This document shows, one piece after another, positions 1-6,739 of a stretch of 8,363 nucleotides of DNA. The notes beneath the pieces are model-generated. The model was not told where the DNA came from and did not search any database. It saw nothing but the letters and a program-made list of their open reading frames with translations. Position numbers and translations under genes: made by a program. Source of the stretch: Candidatus Methanoperedens sp. (GTDB lineage: Archaea > Halobacteriota > Methanosarcinia > Methanosarcinales > Methanoperedenaceae). Each line of letters starts with the position of its first letter. The first letter of the stretch is position 1. The stretch spans positions 1-8,363 of the forward strand of contig JAJRAP010000170.1 in NCBI GenBank assembly GCA_028679855.1, in the 5' to 3' direction.

Positions 1-42
1 TATAATGATAAATGGCAAGTATTAGATAATAAAAGGCGTACG

Positions 43-975
43 ATGGAACAAATAATCAAGATATTATCACTGTCAAAAAACTATGGGGATTTCAAGGCTC
101 TTTTTGATGTGTCACTTGATATCGAAAAGGGAACCATATTCGGTCTTCTTGGTCCAAACGGAGCTGGTAAGTCAACACTTATAAGGGTGCTGTCATGCCA
201 GTCCCGTCCCTCAGGGGGCCACGCTTACATAGATGGTCTTGATGTGGTAGTTGATAAGAAAAAAGTTCTTTCGATAATCGGAGTGGTTCCGCAGGAGAAC
301 AGCTTCTACGATGATCTGACAGTGAATGAGAACCTTACATATTTCGGCTCATTATATCGTGTACCTGGCTCCGAAATAAAAAAAAGGAGCAGCAATATCC
401 TTTCGATGCTCAGGCTTGGCGAAAAGGCGAACAGCAGGGCAGGCACTCTCTCAGGAGGCATGAAGACGCGCCTGAACATTGCATGCGCGCTGGTGCATAA
501 ACCCCGTGTGCTTATCCTGGATGAACCCTCGGTGGGACTTGATCCTGTGTCCAGGCAGGCGCTGTGGGACACGATAAGGGAAGTGAACAGTGAAGGAACT
601 ACGATACTTATCACAACACATTACATGCAGGAAGCGGACGCGCTGTGTGACAGGATCCTGATAATGAACAGGGGTAAGATCGTTGTAGAGGGAAAACCCG
701 GTGAACTTAAAGAAGCAGCAGGAGAAAAAGTGCTTCAGATATCAAGCATTCCAGGGAACTACGGGATAATCAAAAGCAGTTTAGAGCCCATAAAAGCGAT
801 ACGATCGTGCAGTATTAATGAGATGGGATTAAAAGTAACACTGAGCGAGGAAGTCCCTGTACAGGATATCTTTGACGTTTTCAAATCGCACGGTGAGAAA
901 ATAAATAGTGTGGATTCCTCAAGTCCAAGCCTTGAGGACGTGTTCATCCATGCGGCAGGGGAGGCGTGGCATTGA
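43..975 (+). CDS. ABC transporter ATP-binding protein, ABC-2 exporter type
   Basis: This is the cytoplasmic ATPase of an ABC exporter of the multidrug/polyketide/Nod-factor type; the substrate cannot be read from the sequence. All nucleotide-binding motifs are visible: Walker A GPNGAGKST (residues 37-45), Q-loop Gln84 in VVPQE, signature LSGGM (136-140), Walker B VLILDEP (156-162) with catalytic Glu161, D-loop GLDP and H-loop His193 in TTHYM. The last 85 or so residues, after the NRGKIVVEG strand, match the DUF4162-like C-terminal domain common in this exporter class. The length of 310 residues is normal. The ATG at 43 is preceded by AAAAGG (31-36), a modest ribosome site at good spacing. Only 42 bases lie upstream, so no promoter can be assigned with confidence. 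The gene overlaps the permease gene by a few bases, and the two should form one complex. Confidence 0.95.
   Translation: MEQIIKILSLSKNYGDFKALFDVSLDIEKGTIFGLLGPNGAGKSTLIRVLSCQSRPSGGHAYIDGLDVVVDKKKVLSIIGVVPQENSFYDDLTVNENLTYFGSLYRVPGSEIKKRSSNILSMLRLGEKANSRAGTLSGGMKTRLNIACALVHKPRVLILDEPSVGLDPVSRQALWDTIREVNSEGTTILITTHYMQEADALCDRILIMNRGKIVVEGKPGELKEAAGEKVLQISSIPGNYGIIKSSLEPIKAIRSCSINEMGLKVTLSEEVPVQDIFDVFKSHGEKINSVDSSSPSLEDVFIHAAGEAWH
958..964 (+). promoter_or_regulatory. Shine-Dalgarno site that selects the TTG start of the permease
   Basis: GGGGAGG lies inside the end of the ATPase gene. It is only 1 nt from the in-frame GTG at 966, too close to use, but 7 nt from the in-frame TTG at 972. That TTG overlaps the ATPase stop codon as TTGA (972-975), the classic coupled start/stop arrangement. 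This supports TTG 972 over GTG 966. Confidence 0.65.
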
Positions 976-2876
976 CCGGTTCAGTCATCAAAAAAGACCT
1001 GAAGGTATATATCCGCCACAAGAAGACACTGATGCTGATTTTTATCGCTCCGATACTTATTATGGTATTGATAGGGTCGGTATTTTCAGGCGCCTCAGAA
1101 GGTGGCGTCAGGGATGTGAAACTGGGTGTGGGCGGCGGGTCTGAACAGGGAAAACAGATAATCGAGGAACTGAACAAAAGCAGTATGTTCATAATAGTTG
1201 AGGAGAACACCACAGACCCTGCTGTCATAGAGGAAGGGGTCAGGAAAGGACGCTACAGCGCAGGTATTTTCATTCCAGAAGATGAAACGCAATCACTTCA
1301 ACTCTTTCTTGATAATTCAAGGGTACAGATAGCGCCGGTCATTTCAACCGCGTTCCTTTCTACCACTGAGAAGATGTCCTATGAACTCACATTCGGTTTT
1401 ATAAGCAAACTCTGGAAAAACCTGAAACAGATGGAATCAGAACTGAAACCGTTGAAGGAGGGCGTCGTAATGATAAACAGAAGCATTGTCAATCTAAACG
1501 GCGATACCCGCAATGTCCTTTCCTCGATGGATGAGATCGACGTAGAAAGCCTCAATGAGTCAATAGTGGTAATGAAAAATTCACTTGAGCAGATGAGAAA
1601 AGACCTGTTGCAAAGCGCTGATGATATAAATGCGACGAGGCAGGAACTGCGGGAACTGGACAGGAACGTGAGTTCGATCCAGAATGATACAACAGAATTA
1701 AGGGACGACTTGAAGTATGTGGTCGATAATATCGATGCTGCGGACGCTTCAATGCAGGATGTCCAGAACCAGATGCATATTACATATAATCTTACATGCA
1801 GCATTGATCCGTCAACACAGCAGTGCGTCACAATGGCGCTTGCCATCAGGCAGTTGAGGGATACTCGGGCGCTTATGCTTGAGAAGACAGGACGCATCAG
1901 GACGCTTCACAGCAACCTTGTAACAATTTCACAAAAAAGCGCCGAGTTGCATGAAAAATTGGAGAAAACTGATATCAAGCTTCAGAAAATGCAGGAATCC
2001 ATCATCATTTACACTTCTGAGATATCAAATATGTACGGGAATATCAGTAACATCGAAAATACCGTTGCTGCTCTTGCAGATGTTAAGAACCAGTCTTATA
2101 ATGTTTCTTTCCAGATGGAAAAACTAACAGCAGAGATGGGAAACAGTTCCTCTGCCCTGACATCTGACATCGATAGAACCGGGCTCGTAATAGGCGAAGT
2201 GATAGAAAGGTCTCCCAGAGTTATCGCTGCTCCTATCAAATTGGATCGAATCCCTGTGTTCAGGAACAGGTCTTACCTTGATTTCCTGATGCCTGGCATC
2301 ATCTCCATCGTGCTGATGTTCATTTCATTCCTTCTCGCATCCATTACCATAGTGCAGGAGAGGTCAAAAAAGACACTGATACGGACGCTTCTGACCCCTC
2401 TCTCTCTTGGAATGTTCCTCTTTGAAAAGACAGCAGCACTGATAATTATCGCTTTTATTCAGGGGATTATCATGATAATAGTCGCCTTTGTATTCTACGG
2501 TATTTTGATCCCCCCCGATCAACTGGTACAGCTTTTCCTTATTATCCTTGTATATGCCGCGGCATTTATCGGTATCGGAATGGCACTTGCTACGCTTGCG
2601 GAATCCGAGAATACAGCTATGCTGCTGACACTGGTGCTGAGCATCCCCATGCTCTTCCTTTCGGGGGTTTTCTTCCCATTTGAGACAATGCCTGAATTGA
2701 TGATACTGCTTGGGAACGCTCTTCCCATCACAATGGGCATCAGGGCGCTTGAGACCGTGCTGATATACCAGAAAGGATTTGAGGCTTTTTCAGTGTACCT
2801 GATACCGCTTCTTGTTTACGGGCTTGCAGGACTTGGGGCTGCATATATACTGCTGAAAAGGGGGATAACGGATTAA
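972..2876 (+). CDS. ABC-2 type permease with a giant coiled-coil extracytoplasmic loop
   Basis: This is the membrane partner of the preceding ATPase. Numbered from the alternative GTG at 966, one membrane helix lies at about residues 21-40 after a basic amphipathic N-terminus. A loop of nearly 400 residues follows, then a C-terminal block of five or so hydrophobic helices (about 440-630). It contains the cytoplasmic QERSKKTL segment and the SGVFFPFETMP turn typical of ABC-2 permeases. The outer loop (about 150-420) is full of heptad-like Leu/Ile/Met spacing, such as LRELDRNVSSIQNDTTEL, and of Asn-X-Ser/Thr sites. It should form a long coiled coil outside the cell, perhaps glycosylated. Two cysteines (CSIDPSTQQC) could form a disulfide at a hairpin tip. 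The layout resembles YhgE/Pip-like and MmpL-like exporters. The substrate is unknown. The start is set at TTG 972 on ribosome-site spacing. Confidence 0.9.
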   Translation: MTGSVIKKDLKVYIRHKKTLMLIFIAPILIMVLIGSVFSGASEGGVRDVKLGVGGGSEQGKQIIEELNKSSMFIIVEENTTDPAVIEEGVRKGRYSAGIFIPEDETQSLQLFLDNSRVQIAPVISTAFLSTTEKMSYELTFGFISKLWKNLKQMESELKPLKEGVVMINRSIVNLNGDTRNVLSSMDEIDVESLNESIVVMKNSLEQMRKDLLQSADDINATRQELRELDRNVSSIQNDTTELRDDLKYVVDNIDAADASMQDVQNQMHITYNLTCSIDPSTQQCVTMALAIRQLRDTRALMLEKTGRIRTLHSNLVTISQKSAELHEKLEKTDIKLQKMQESIIIYTSEISNMYGNISNIENTVAALADVKNQSYNVSFQMEKLTAEMGNSSSALTSDIDRTGLVIGEVIERSPRVIAAPIKLDRIPVFRNRSYLDFLMPGIISIVLMFISFLLASITIVQERSKKTLIRTLLTPLSLGMFLFEKTAALIIIAFIQGIIMIIVAFVFYGILIPPDQLVQLFLIILVYAAAFIGIGMALATLAESENTAMLLTLVLSIPMLFLSGVFFPFETMPELMILLGNALPITMGIRALETVLIYQKGFEAFSVYLIPLLVYGLAGLGAAYILLKRGITD

Positions 2877-2881
2877 CATAT

Positions 2882-3282
2882 ATGAAAAACCTCATGGCTC
2901 CACACCCAGTAATCCGTCTTGACCACATCTCATTCATAAGGGATAAGAGGACTATCCTCCATGACATATCCCTTCGCATCGAAAAGGGGCAGCACTGGGC
3001 AATTATTGGACCTAATGGTTCGGGAAAGACGAGCCTGGTCAGTATAATCAATGGCTATCACTTTCCTTCGGAAGGAAAAGCGCAGGTACTTGGAAGGAAA
3101 TTCGGCACGAGGAAATAGTTCCCGCGGTTACACATGTGTTGTCGCTGCGGCAGGGTAAAGTGGTGGCAAGGGGAAATAAAAATGACGTTCTTACAGGAGA
3201 AGTGCTCTCCCGGACATTTGACCTATCCATTGAGGTGCAGGAGAGGTACGGCAGGCTGTGGCCTGTGGTATTGAAGATTTGA
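2882..3282 (+). pseudogene. ABC ATPase pseudogene with internal deletion and frameshift
   Basis: The first 75 or so codons encode a normal ABC ATPase N-terminus with Walker A GPNGSGKTS (residues 43-51), ending in VLGRKFGT, then run into a TAG at 3116. From about 3106 a second frame encodes a matching C-terminus, beginning HEEIVPAVTHVLSLRQGKVV and ending LWPVVLKI before TGA 3280-3282. In stand-alone ATPases of the YlmA/ModF kind the VLGRxFG strand is followed by roughly 130 residues (Q-loop, signature, Walker B, H-loop) before an EEI-x-P-x-x-THVLLL segment. Here those residues are absent and the two ends are out of frame, so about 390 bases were probably lost near 3103-3109. Neither fragment could hydrolyse ATP. 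It lies 5 nt after the permease gene, so it was probably once cotranscribed. An assembly error is the main alternative. Confidence 0.8.
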
Positions 3283-3289
3283 CAGGTGG

Positions 3290-3409
3290 GTGGATAAAAA
3301 CTCAAATAACCACAGGTTCTATGGAGGCTCGCTGCTCCTCACACTGCGTCATAATCCGCCGCCTGTGGATTGGGATTGGAAAGAAATGCCCGTGTATGAA
3401 TATAGATGA
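3290..3409 (+). CDS. Short unassigned ORF, possible gene remnant
   Basis: This is a 39-codon frame from GTG 3290 to TGA 3407-3409. It contains HRFYGGSLLLTLRHNPPP and ends VDWDWKEMPVYEYR. No family is recognised. The third-position pattern and the lack of stops are compatible with coding, and the Trp/Tyr/Pro-rich tail could be the end of a lost gene, given the deletions on both sides. There is no ribosome site. It may equally be a chance frame in decaying DNA. Confidence 0.2.
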   Translation: MDKNSNNHRFYGGSLLLTLRHNPPPVDWDWKEMPVYEYR

Positions 3410-3413
3410 TGAG

Positions 3414-3421
3414 ATTTAAAG
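3414..3421 (+). promoter_or_regulatory. Possible TATA element of the glycosyltransferase remnant
   Basis: TTTAAAGA lies about 25-30 nt before the ATG at 3447, where an archaeal TATA box would drive a near-leaderless transcript. A second AT-rich patch, CTATTTTAA, follows at 3427-3435. No ribosome site is visible before the ATG. Support is positional only. Confidence 0.3.
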
Positions 3422-3446
3422 AAAAGCTATTTTAATCACTCCCGAT

Positions 3447-3623
3447 ATGAATGGTATGATGAGCCAGCCCGCAGTTTCAGTCATAATCCCCGGCATGAAC
3501 GAGGAAAAAATGATAGAGAGATGCATCCAGAAAGCCAGATCAACCTGTGAACAATGCAAAAATCCACTCAACACACCTGTATCTTCCCATTCGCCAGTTC
3601 CATGCAGAACGCCTGTATGTTAG
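3447..3623 (+). pseudogene. Truncated family 2 glycosyltransferase (N-terminus only)
   Basis: The frame from ATG 3447 encodes AVSVIIPGMNEEKMIERCIQ, the nucleotide-sugar-binding first strand and helix of GT-A fold family 2 glycosyltransferases (consensus VSVIIPxxNEE). Family members run to about 220-350 residues with a DDGSxD motif next and a DXD motif later. Here the similarity ends after about 30 codons (near 3540), before any acidic motif, and the frame then runs antisense into the 3' end of the SAM synthetase gene until TAG 3621-3623. It is therefore a 5' fragment left by a deletion whose right end lies next to the neighbouring gene. The residual protein cannot be a working transferase. 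The intact gene may have made dolichyl-phosphate sugars or cell-surface glycans, but that is a family-level guess. Confidence 0.7.
3557..3563 (-). terminator. Oligo-T candidate terminator of the SAM synthetase operon
   Basis: On the minus strand an ATTTTTG run (five T) begins 5 nt after the stop codon of the SAM synthetase gene. Archaeal transcripts can end at short T tracts without a hairpin. A second T6 tract lies about 50 nt further (3505-3510 on the minus strand). Both fall inside the glycosyltransferase remnant. Confidence 0.35.
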
Positions 3624-4767
3624 CAAGCTCCCTGTCTATGACCTCATTTATCTCTTTTCTCACAGATCCCACATCCCCGCGCTCCATAATGACCTGCGCT
3701 GCCGCTATCTTCGGAATGTCTATGGGGTCGCCTATCTGGCTCACTAGCCATACATAAACCTCCCTGATGTCAGGTACATTAAGATAAATCTCATTGGCTA
3801 TCCTGTGGCTAAGCACATTGTATATCTTTCCCACATGGCTAACTGGGTTTTTACCTGCCGCAGCCTCGCTGCTCACGGGTCTGTTAAGGGGTATGATGCC
3901 ATTCACGCGGTTCCCGCGTCCCACCTGACCCGAATCAGCATCCTCTGCCGATGTGCCCGTAACAGTAAGGTATATTCCACCCATCCCTCGACCCTCACGA
4001 TCAAGCGTATTAAGCACCACCGACGTCTCAAGTTGAGTTCGTTCCACTACATAGAGCTTTATCTCCTCAAGCAATTCATCTTTTTTCCTGAAATATTCTG
4101 TTTCAGAGCCGATGAACCTGTCCACAAGCGGGTCTGCCACGGTCAAATTCAGTTTTTTATCTTCCCGCAGACCCATGACTTTAATATCCTCCCCGGATTC
4201 AGGAAATCGTCTTTTAAAATCAGGTGAATTCAGGTATCTTTCAGTCTCAATCACAAGGCTCTCCGTGGGCGTCATGGGGGCATATCCCACAGCAGCAGAG
4301 GTATCGTTCGCCCCGAGTACGGCGTCTTTGCGCTTGAATATATCTGTGAGTTCAGAAGAACCGTGGGCGATCTCGACCTGGTAATCCACAGAGTCACCGT
4401 TAACAAATCTCAGGTTATCATTCAACCATTTTTTAGCAGTATCTATTGCAATATTCTCAACATCGATAAACTCACCCTCAACCTCAAAAGTAGCCCTGTC
4501 GCCGAAGATTATACGCATGGGTTTAAGTATCACGCCCCCGCCGAACTTTGTTTTCACTTCTCCAGCTACCAGAAGTCCCTTATCGATGTTGTGGTGCATG
4601 ATGGCGCCGAAACGATCCATGTATTCCCTGCAAAGCTCCACAGATACCTGGTTCATTATCGAATCGCAGATATAATCAGGATGCCCCAGCCCTTTTCTTT
4701 CCACCACTTCGACCTTTCGCTCTGTTATCGCAGTTGCGCCCAGTTCCTCTATTTGGATATTTCGCAT
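3568..4767 (-). CDS. mat: Archaeal-type S-adenosylmethionine synthetase
   Basis: Methionine adenosyltransferase makes S-adenosylmethionine from methionine and ATP, releasing phosphate and diphosphate; it is cytosolic and essential for methylation. The protein belongs to the archaeal family, which has little sequence similarity to bacterial MetK. Visible hallmarks, numbered from the upstream ATG at 4773, are ERKGLGHPD (25-33), GANDTS near 150, [31 protein letters not shown] (273-292), [13 protein letters not shown] and [10 protein letters not shown]. The length of about 400 residues is full. Two starts are possible. ATG 4773 overlaps the upstream stop (ATGA), but AAAGGA (4774-4779) abuts it. 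ATG 4767 gives MRNIQIEEL, matching the MRNI start of characterised archaeal enzymes, with a 6-nt spacer, so it is preferred. It is the second gene of an operon with the hexapeptide protein. Confidence 0.96.
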   Translation of the reverse strand: MRNIQIEELGATAITERKVEVVERKGLGHPDYICDSIMNQVSVELCREYMDRFGAIMHHNIDKGLLVAGEVKTKFGGGVILKPMRIIFGDRATFEVEGEFIDVENIAIDTAKKWLNDNLRFVNGDSVDYQVEIAHGSSELTDIFKRKDAVLGANDTSAAVGYAPMTPTESLVIETERYLNSPDFKRRFPESGEDIKVMGLREDKKLNLTVADPLVDRFIGSETEYFRKKDELLEEIKLYVVERTQLETSVVLNTLDREGRGMGGIYLTVTGTSAEDADSGQVGRGNRVNGIIPLNRPVSSEAAAGKNPVSHVGKIYNVLSHRIANEIYLNVPDIREVYVWLVSQIGDPIDIPKIAAAQVIMERGDVGSVRKEINEVIDRELANIQAFCMELANGKIQVC

Positions 4768-4769
4768 AT

Positions 4770-5279
4770 TCATCCTTTCATTTTAAGGTATTCCTCAGTC
4801 AGTTTTTTGTAATTTCTCAAAGTATTTTCTATTATCTCAATGTCTTCCTCATTCGTTTTCCTTACCTCTTTGCAGGGAATTCCCATTACCACCATGTTCG
4901 CAGGGATATTCTGGTTGGGAGGCACAAGCGCGCCCGCCCCCACTATTGCGTATTCACCAATCTCTGCACCATGAAGTATCGTGGCGTTCATCCCGATAAG
5001 CGCATTGTCCTTTATCTGCTTTCCATGAACGATGCTTCCGTGCCCTATAATTACACCATCCCCGATTTTTACTTCGTTCTCGTCAGAATGTATGACTGCG
5101 TGATCCTGGATACTGCATCCTTTCCCTATTCTGATTTCCGCCATGTCGCCTCGGATGACCGAGTTGAACCAGACACTTGATCCCTCGCCTATGGAAACAT
5201 CCCCGATGATACACGCGGTTTCTGCAATAAAAGCGCTTTTCGAAATTGAAGGTTTCTTATTCCCGAACCGGTAAATCAT
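4770..5279 (-). CDS. Gamma-carbonic-anhydrase-like hexapeptide-repeat protein
   Basis: This 169-residue left-handed beta-helix protein of the gamma-carbonic anhydrase superfamily (CamH/YrdA/PaaY-like branch) is expected to form a trimer with metal sites between subunits. Hexapeptide turns run from about residue 10 to 125, followed by a C-terminal helix (EEDIEIIENTLRNYKKLTEE). The three metal ligands are present: His64 (in AVIH), His80 and His85 (in GHGSIVHG). So are the conserved Arg43, Asp45 and Gln58. The acidic loop carrying the proton-shuttle glutamate of the Methanosarcina Cam enzyme is missing, as in CamH-type proteins, so CO2 hydration is possible but unproven. There is no signal peptide, so it should be cytoplasmic. 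AGGTG (5285-5289, minus strand) precedes the ATG by 5 nt. It overlaps the SAM synthetase gene as ATGA and is the first gene of the pair. Confidence 0.92.
   Translation of the reverse strand: MIYRFGNKKPSISKSAFIAETACIIGDVSIGEGSSVWFNSVIRGDMAEIRIGKGCSIQDHAVIHSDENEVKIGDGVIIGHGSIVHGKQIKDNALIGMNATILHGAEIGEYAIVGAGALVPPNQNIPANMVVMGIPCKEVRKTNEEDIEIIENTLRNYKKLTEEYLKMKG
4774..4779 (-). promoter_or_regulatory. Ribosome-binding site deciding the SAM synthetase start
   Basis: AAAGGA on the minus strand lies inside the last codons of the upstream gene. It directly abuts ATG 4773 but is 6 nt from ATG 4767, which favours the shorter protein. Confidence 0.5.
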
Positions 5280-5284
5280 ATCAA

Positions 5285-5289
5285 CACCT
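5285..5289 (-). promoter_or_regulatory. Ribosome-binding site of the hexapeptide-protein gene
   Basis: AGGTG on the minus strand matches the archaeal anti-Shine-Dalgarno and is 5 nt upstream of ATG 5279. It implies that this operon has a leader, unlike the divergent nreA. Confidence 0.6.
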
Positions 5290-5323
5290 GAGGTTCATCT
5301 TCCATTATATAGGAACTTACTCA

Positions 5324-5335
5324 CATAAATAAGTA
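5324..5335 (-). promoter_or_regulatory. Possible TATA box of the hexapeptide-protein/SAM synthetase operon
   Basis: The minus strand reads TACTTATTTATG here. Centred near 5330, it would place transcription start close to 5302-5305, giving a leader of about 25 nt that contains the AGGTG ribosome site. An alternative AT element lies at 5304-5311. It shares the 125-bp divergent region with the nreA promoter. Confidence 0.35.
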
Positions 5336-5374
5336 TTTTAACGTGACCGTTACATTACATGTTGGTATAATTAT

Positions 5375-5381
5375 TTTATAT
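5375..5381 (+). promoter_or_regulatory. TATA box of nreA, predicted leaderless transcript
   Basis: TTTATAT is centred about 27 nt before the ATG at 5405, the normal distance from an archaeal TATA box to the transcription start. With no Shine-Dalgarno sequence before the ATG, the mRNA probably begins at or next to the start codon. Confidence 0.55.
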
Positions 5382-5404
5382 CTGAGCATATCATCAATCA
5401 TTAT

Positions 5405-6661
5405 ATGGAAAGCGCGGATTCGCTCTTTACAGGAAATAGCGATGCCCTGTGCATATTGTGCCGAGGAGCTAAATTATTATGCGGCAAACAGCGATGCCCT
5501 GTACTTGTCAAGTTCTATTCCCGCGCAAAGGTCAAGCCGCTCACAGACAGCCTGAACATCGATGGCTCATCACCTCCCGGCGTGTTCGTGGGGAGGATCG
5601 GGTATCCGTATGTATCTGTGGGTCCTCTCATTCCGCCATCGCACGGCGATACCACTCTTCTTGATACGCCGGAGATGTGGCTGGAAAAAAGCATTGATGA
5701 TATCGTGGACTTTCGCTCGCAGCTGGTGAGGGGAAAACATCTTGTTCATATAAGGGATCTTGAAGGAAGCCGCATTATAGAAGCCACGCGGGAGATGGCG
5801 CTTTGCTCATCACCCATAGATGTGGAAGCCGAGTTCCTAAAAAAACCAAAAGCAAGACTTGTTCTTGATGATGAAGTGCAGCCCTTCGGTCCCACGGCGC
5901 CGCTAAAGAAGATCGATGTGGGGAATACGAAATTTGACCAGAGGATGGAAAAAGCGAACAGTGATACCAATCTTCTGGCAAAGGATGCAGTTTTGGGGCT
6001 TTATAAAGATGGGACTCTTGTTTCAAACATCCAGAAAGCTTTTTCTGTGGGCTCTTTCGGTGAAGGAAAAGCACGTCGGTTCGTTCCCACCCGGTGGAGC
6101 ATCACAGCTGTGGACAGTATGATAGGCGCGCATCTGATGGAGATGATGAAGGATTTCCCGCTGATCAATGAATATATGATCTTCGAATCGTGGCAGCTTG
6201 ATAACAGGTTCGTTGTGCTTATGATGCCAAAACCATGGAGCTATGAACTCATTGAGGCATGGTACCCGAATACTGTATGGAACCCGTTCGGGAAGGATGT
6301 GGCGATAATGTCCTCCTCTGAGGGTTATGAAGGAAGGACAACTTACGCAGAGATAGGCGGCTGCTACTATGCTGCGAGGCTTGCGGTGAATGAGTATCTT
6401 GTTAAAGAGAAGCGGCAGGCGCGCGTGGTGATACTGCGGGAGGCGCATCCAGGCTATATAATGCCTGTGGGAGTGTGGAACGTAAGGGAGAACGTGAGGG
6501 CTGCGCTGAAGGCGGCGCCAAGGAAATGTGCGTCTTTGAATGAGGCGTTTGAGTATATCTCGACCAGGCTTGTTATTCCAAAGGCGAGATGGATAAAAGA
6601 GAGCACCATTCTGAAGGAGACCCTGTTCCAGCGGGGACTTGAGGATTTTTTTAACGCATAG
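5405..6661 (+). CDS. nreA: NreA-type archaeal DNA repair protein
   Basis: This 418-residue member of the archaeal Nre family acts in DNA damage repair with the sliding clamp PCNA. Two diagnostic ends are present. The N-terminus has four cysteines, C16-x2-C19-x6-C26-x4-C31 in CILCRGAKLLCGKQRCP, a likely metal site. The extreme C-terminus has QRGLEDFF (409-416), a canonical PCNA-interacting motif (Q-x-x-h-x-x-F-F). The middle carries family-like stretches such as GRIGYPYVSVGPL, VRGKHLVHIRD, RRFVPTRWSITAVDS and EIGGCYYAARLAVNEYL. The enzymatic role of the family is not settled. ATG 5405 is the only start that retains all four cysteines; it lacks a ribosome site but sits 27 nt from a TATA box. 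It is divergent from the SAM synthetase operon and convergent with the downstream nuclease-like gene. G+C-rich codons contrast with the DNA to its right. Confidence 0.95.
   Translation: MESADSLFTGNSDALCILCRGAKLLCGKQRCPVLVKFYSRAKVKPLTDSLNIDGSSPPGVFVGRIGYPYVSVGPLIPPSHGDTTLLDTPEMWLEKSIDDIVDFRSQLVRGKHLVHIRDLEGSRIIEATREMALCSSPIDVEAEFLKKPKARLVLDDEVQPFGPTAPLKKIDVGNTKFDQRMEKANSDTNLLAKDAVLGLYKDGTLVSNIQKAFSVGSFGEGKARRFVPTRWSITAVDSMIGAHLMEMMKDFPLINEYMIFESWQLDNRFVVLMMPKPWSYELIEAWYPNTVWNPFGKDVAIMSSSEGYEGRTTYAEIGGCYYAARLAVNEYLVKEKRQARVVILREAHPGYIMPVGVWNVRENVRAALKAAPRKCASLNEAFEYISTRLVIPKARWIKESTILKETLFQRGLEDFFNA
5438..5502 (+). repeat. 13-bp direct repeat inside the nreA cysteine cluster
   Basis: AGCGATGCCCTGT occurs at 5438-5450 and again at 5490-5502. 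The copies are 52 nt apart, so they are read in different frames (SDAL versus QRCPV). They bracket the four-cysteine coding region. Probably chance or a slipped duplication; no function is claimed. Confidence 0.6.
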
Positions 6662-6739
6662 GAAACAAAACGCATTTCGATATTGGGACATTACTTATTG
6701 GTTTTTCTATAATAATATCTCTCTGGATGCTAATTTTTC
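6662..6739. terminator. Convergent intergenic region with T tracts on both strands
   Basis: The 78 bp between the stops of nreA (+) and the nuclease-like gene (-) carry T5 tracts on the plus strand at 6702-6706 and 6734-6738, suited to ending nreA transcripts. AAACAAAA at 6663-6670 reads as TTTTGTTT on the minus strand and could end the opposing transcript. No clear hairpin is seen. The shift to AT-rich DNA begins here. Confidence 0.4.

Noticed and set aside
1379..1897. 172-codon minus-strand frame inside the permease gene
   Set aside because: Antisense to the coiled-coil loop; the Ser-rich product is what the reverse of a Glu/Asp/Leu-rich coiled coil gives.
3283..3567. Possible RNA gene or mobile-element scar in the gap before the SAM synthetase gene
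   Set aside because: No cloverleaf, inverted terminal repeats, target duplication or transposase fragment could be seen; gene remnants explain the stretch better.
3805..5180. Several plus-strand open frames of 90-149 codons
   Set aside because: They are antisense to the SAM synthetase and hexapeptide-protein genes, whose motifs are unambiguous; the translations are low-complexity shadows.
5343..5555. 70-codon + frame with CAYCAEEL over the nreA start
   Set aside because: The cysteine pair comes from reading nreA in another frame, and the frame begins upstream of the likely transcription start.
6023..6691. 222-codon minus-strand open frame opposite nreA
   Set aside because: It lies antisense to nreA, whose cysteine cluster and PCNA motif prove the + frame. 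The product has no recognisable domain, only a mirror of nreA codon bias.
6662..6739. Possible attachment site at the composition boundary
   Set aside because: No tRNA gene, integrase or matching direct repeat at a second boundary is in the window.
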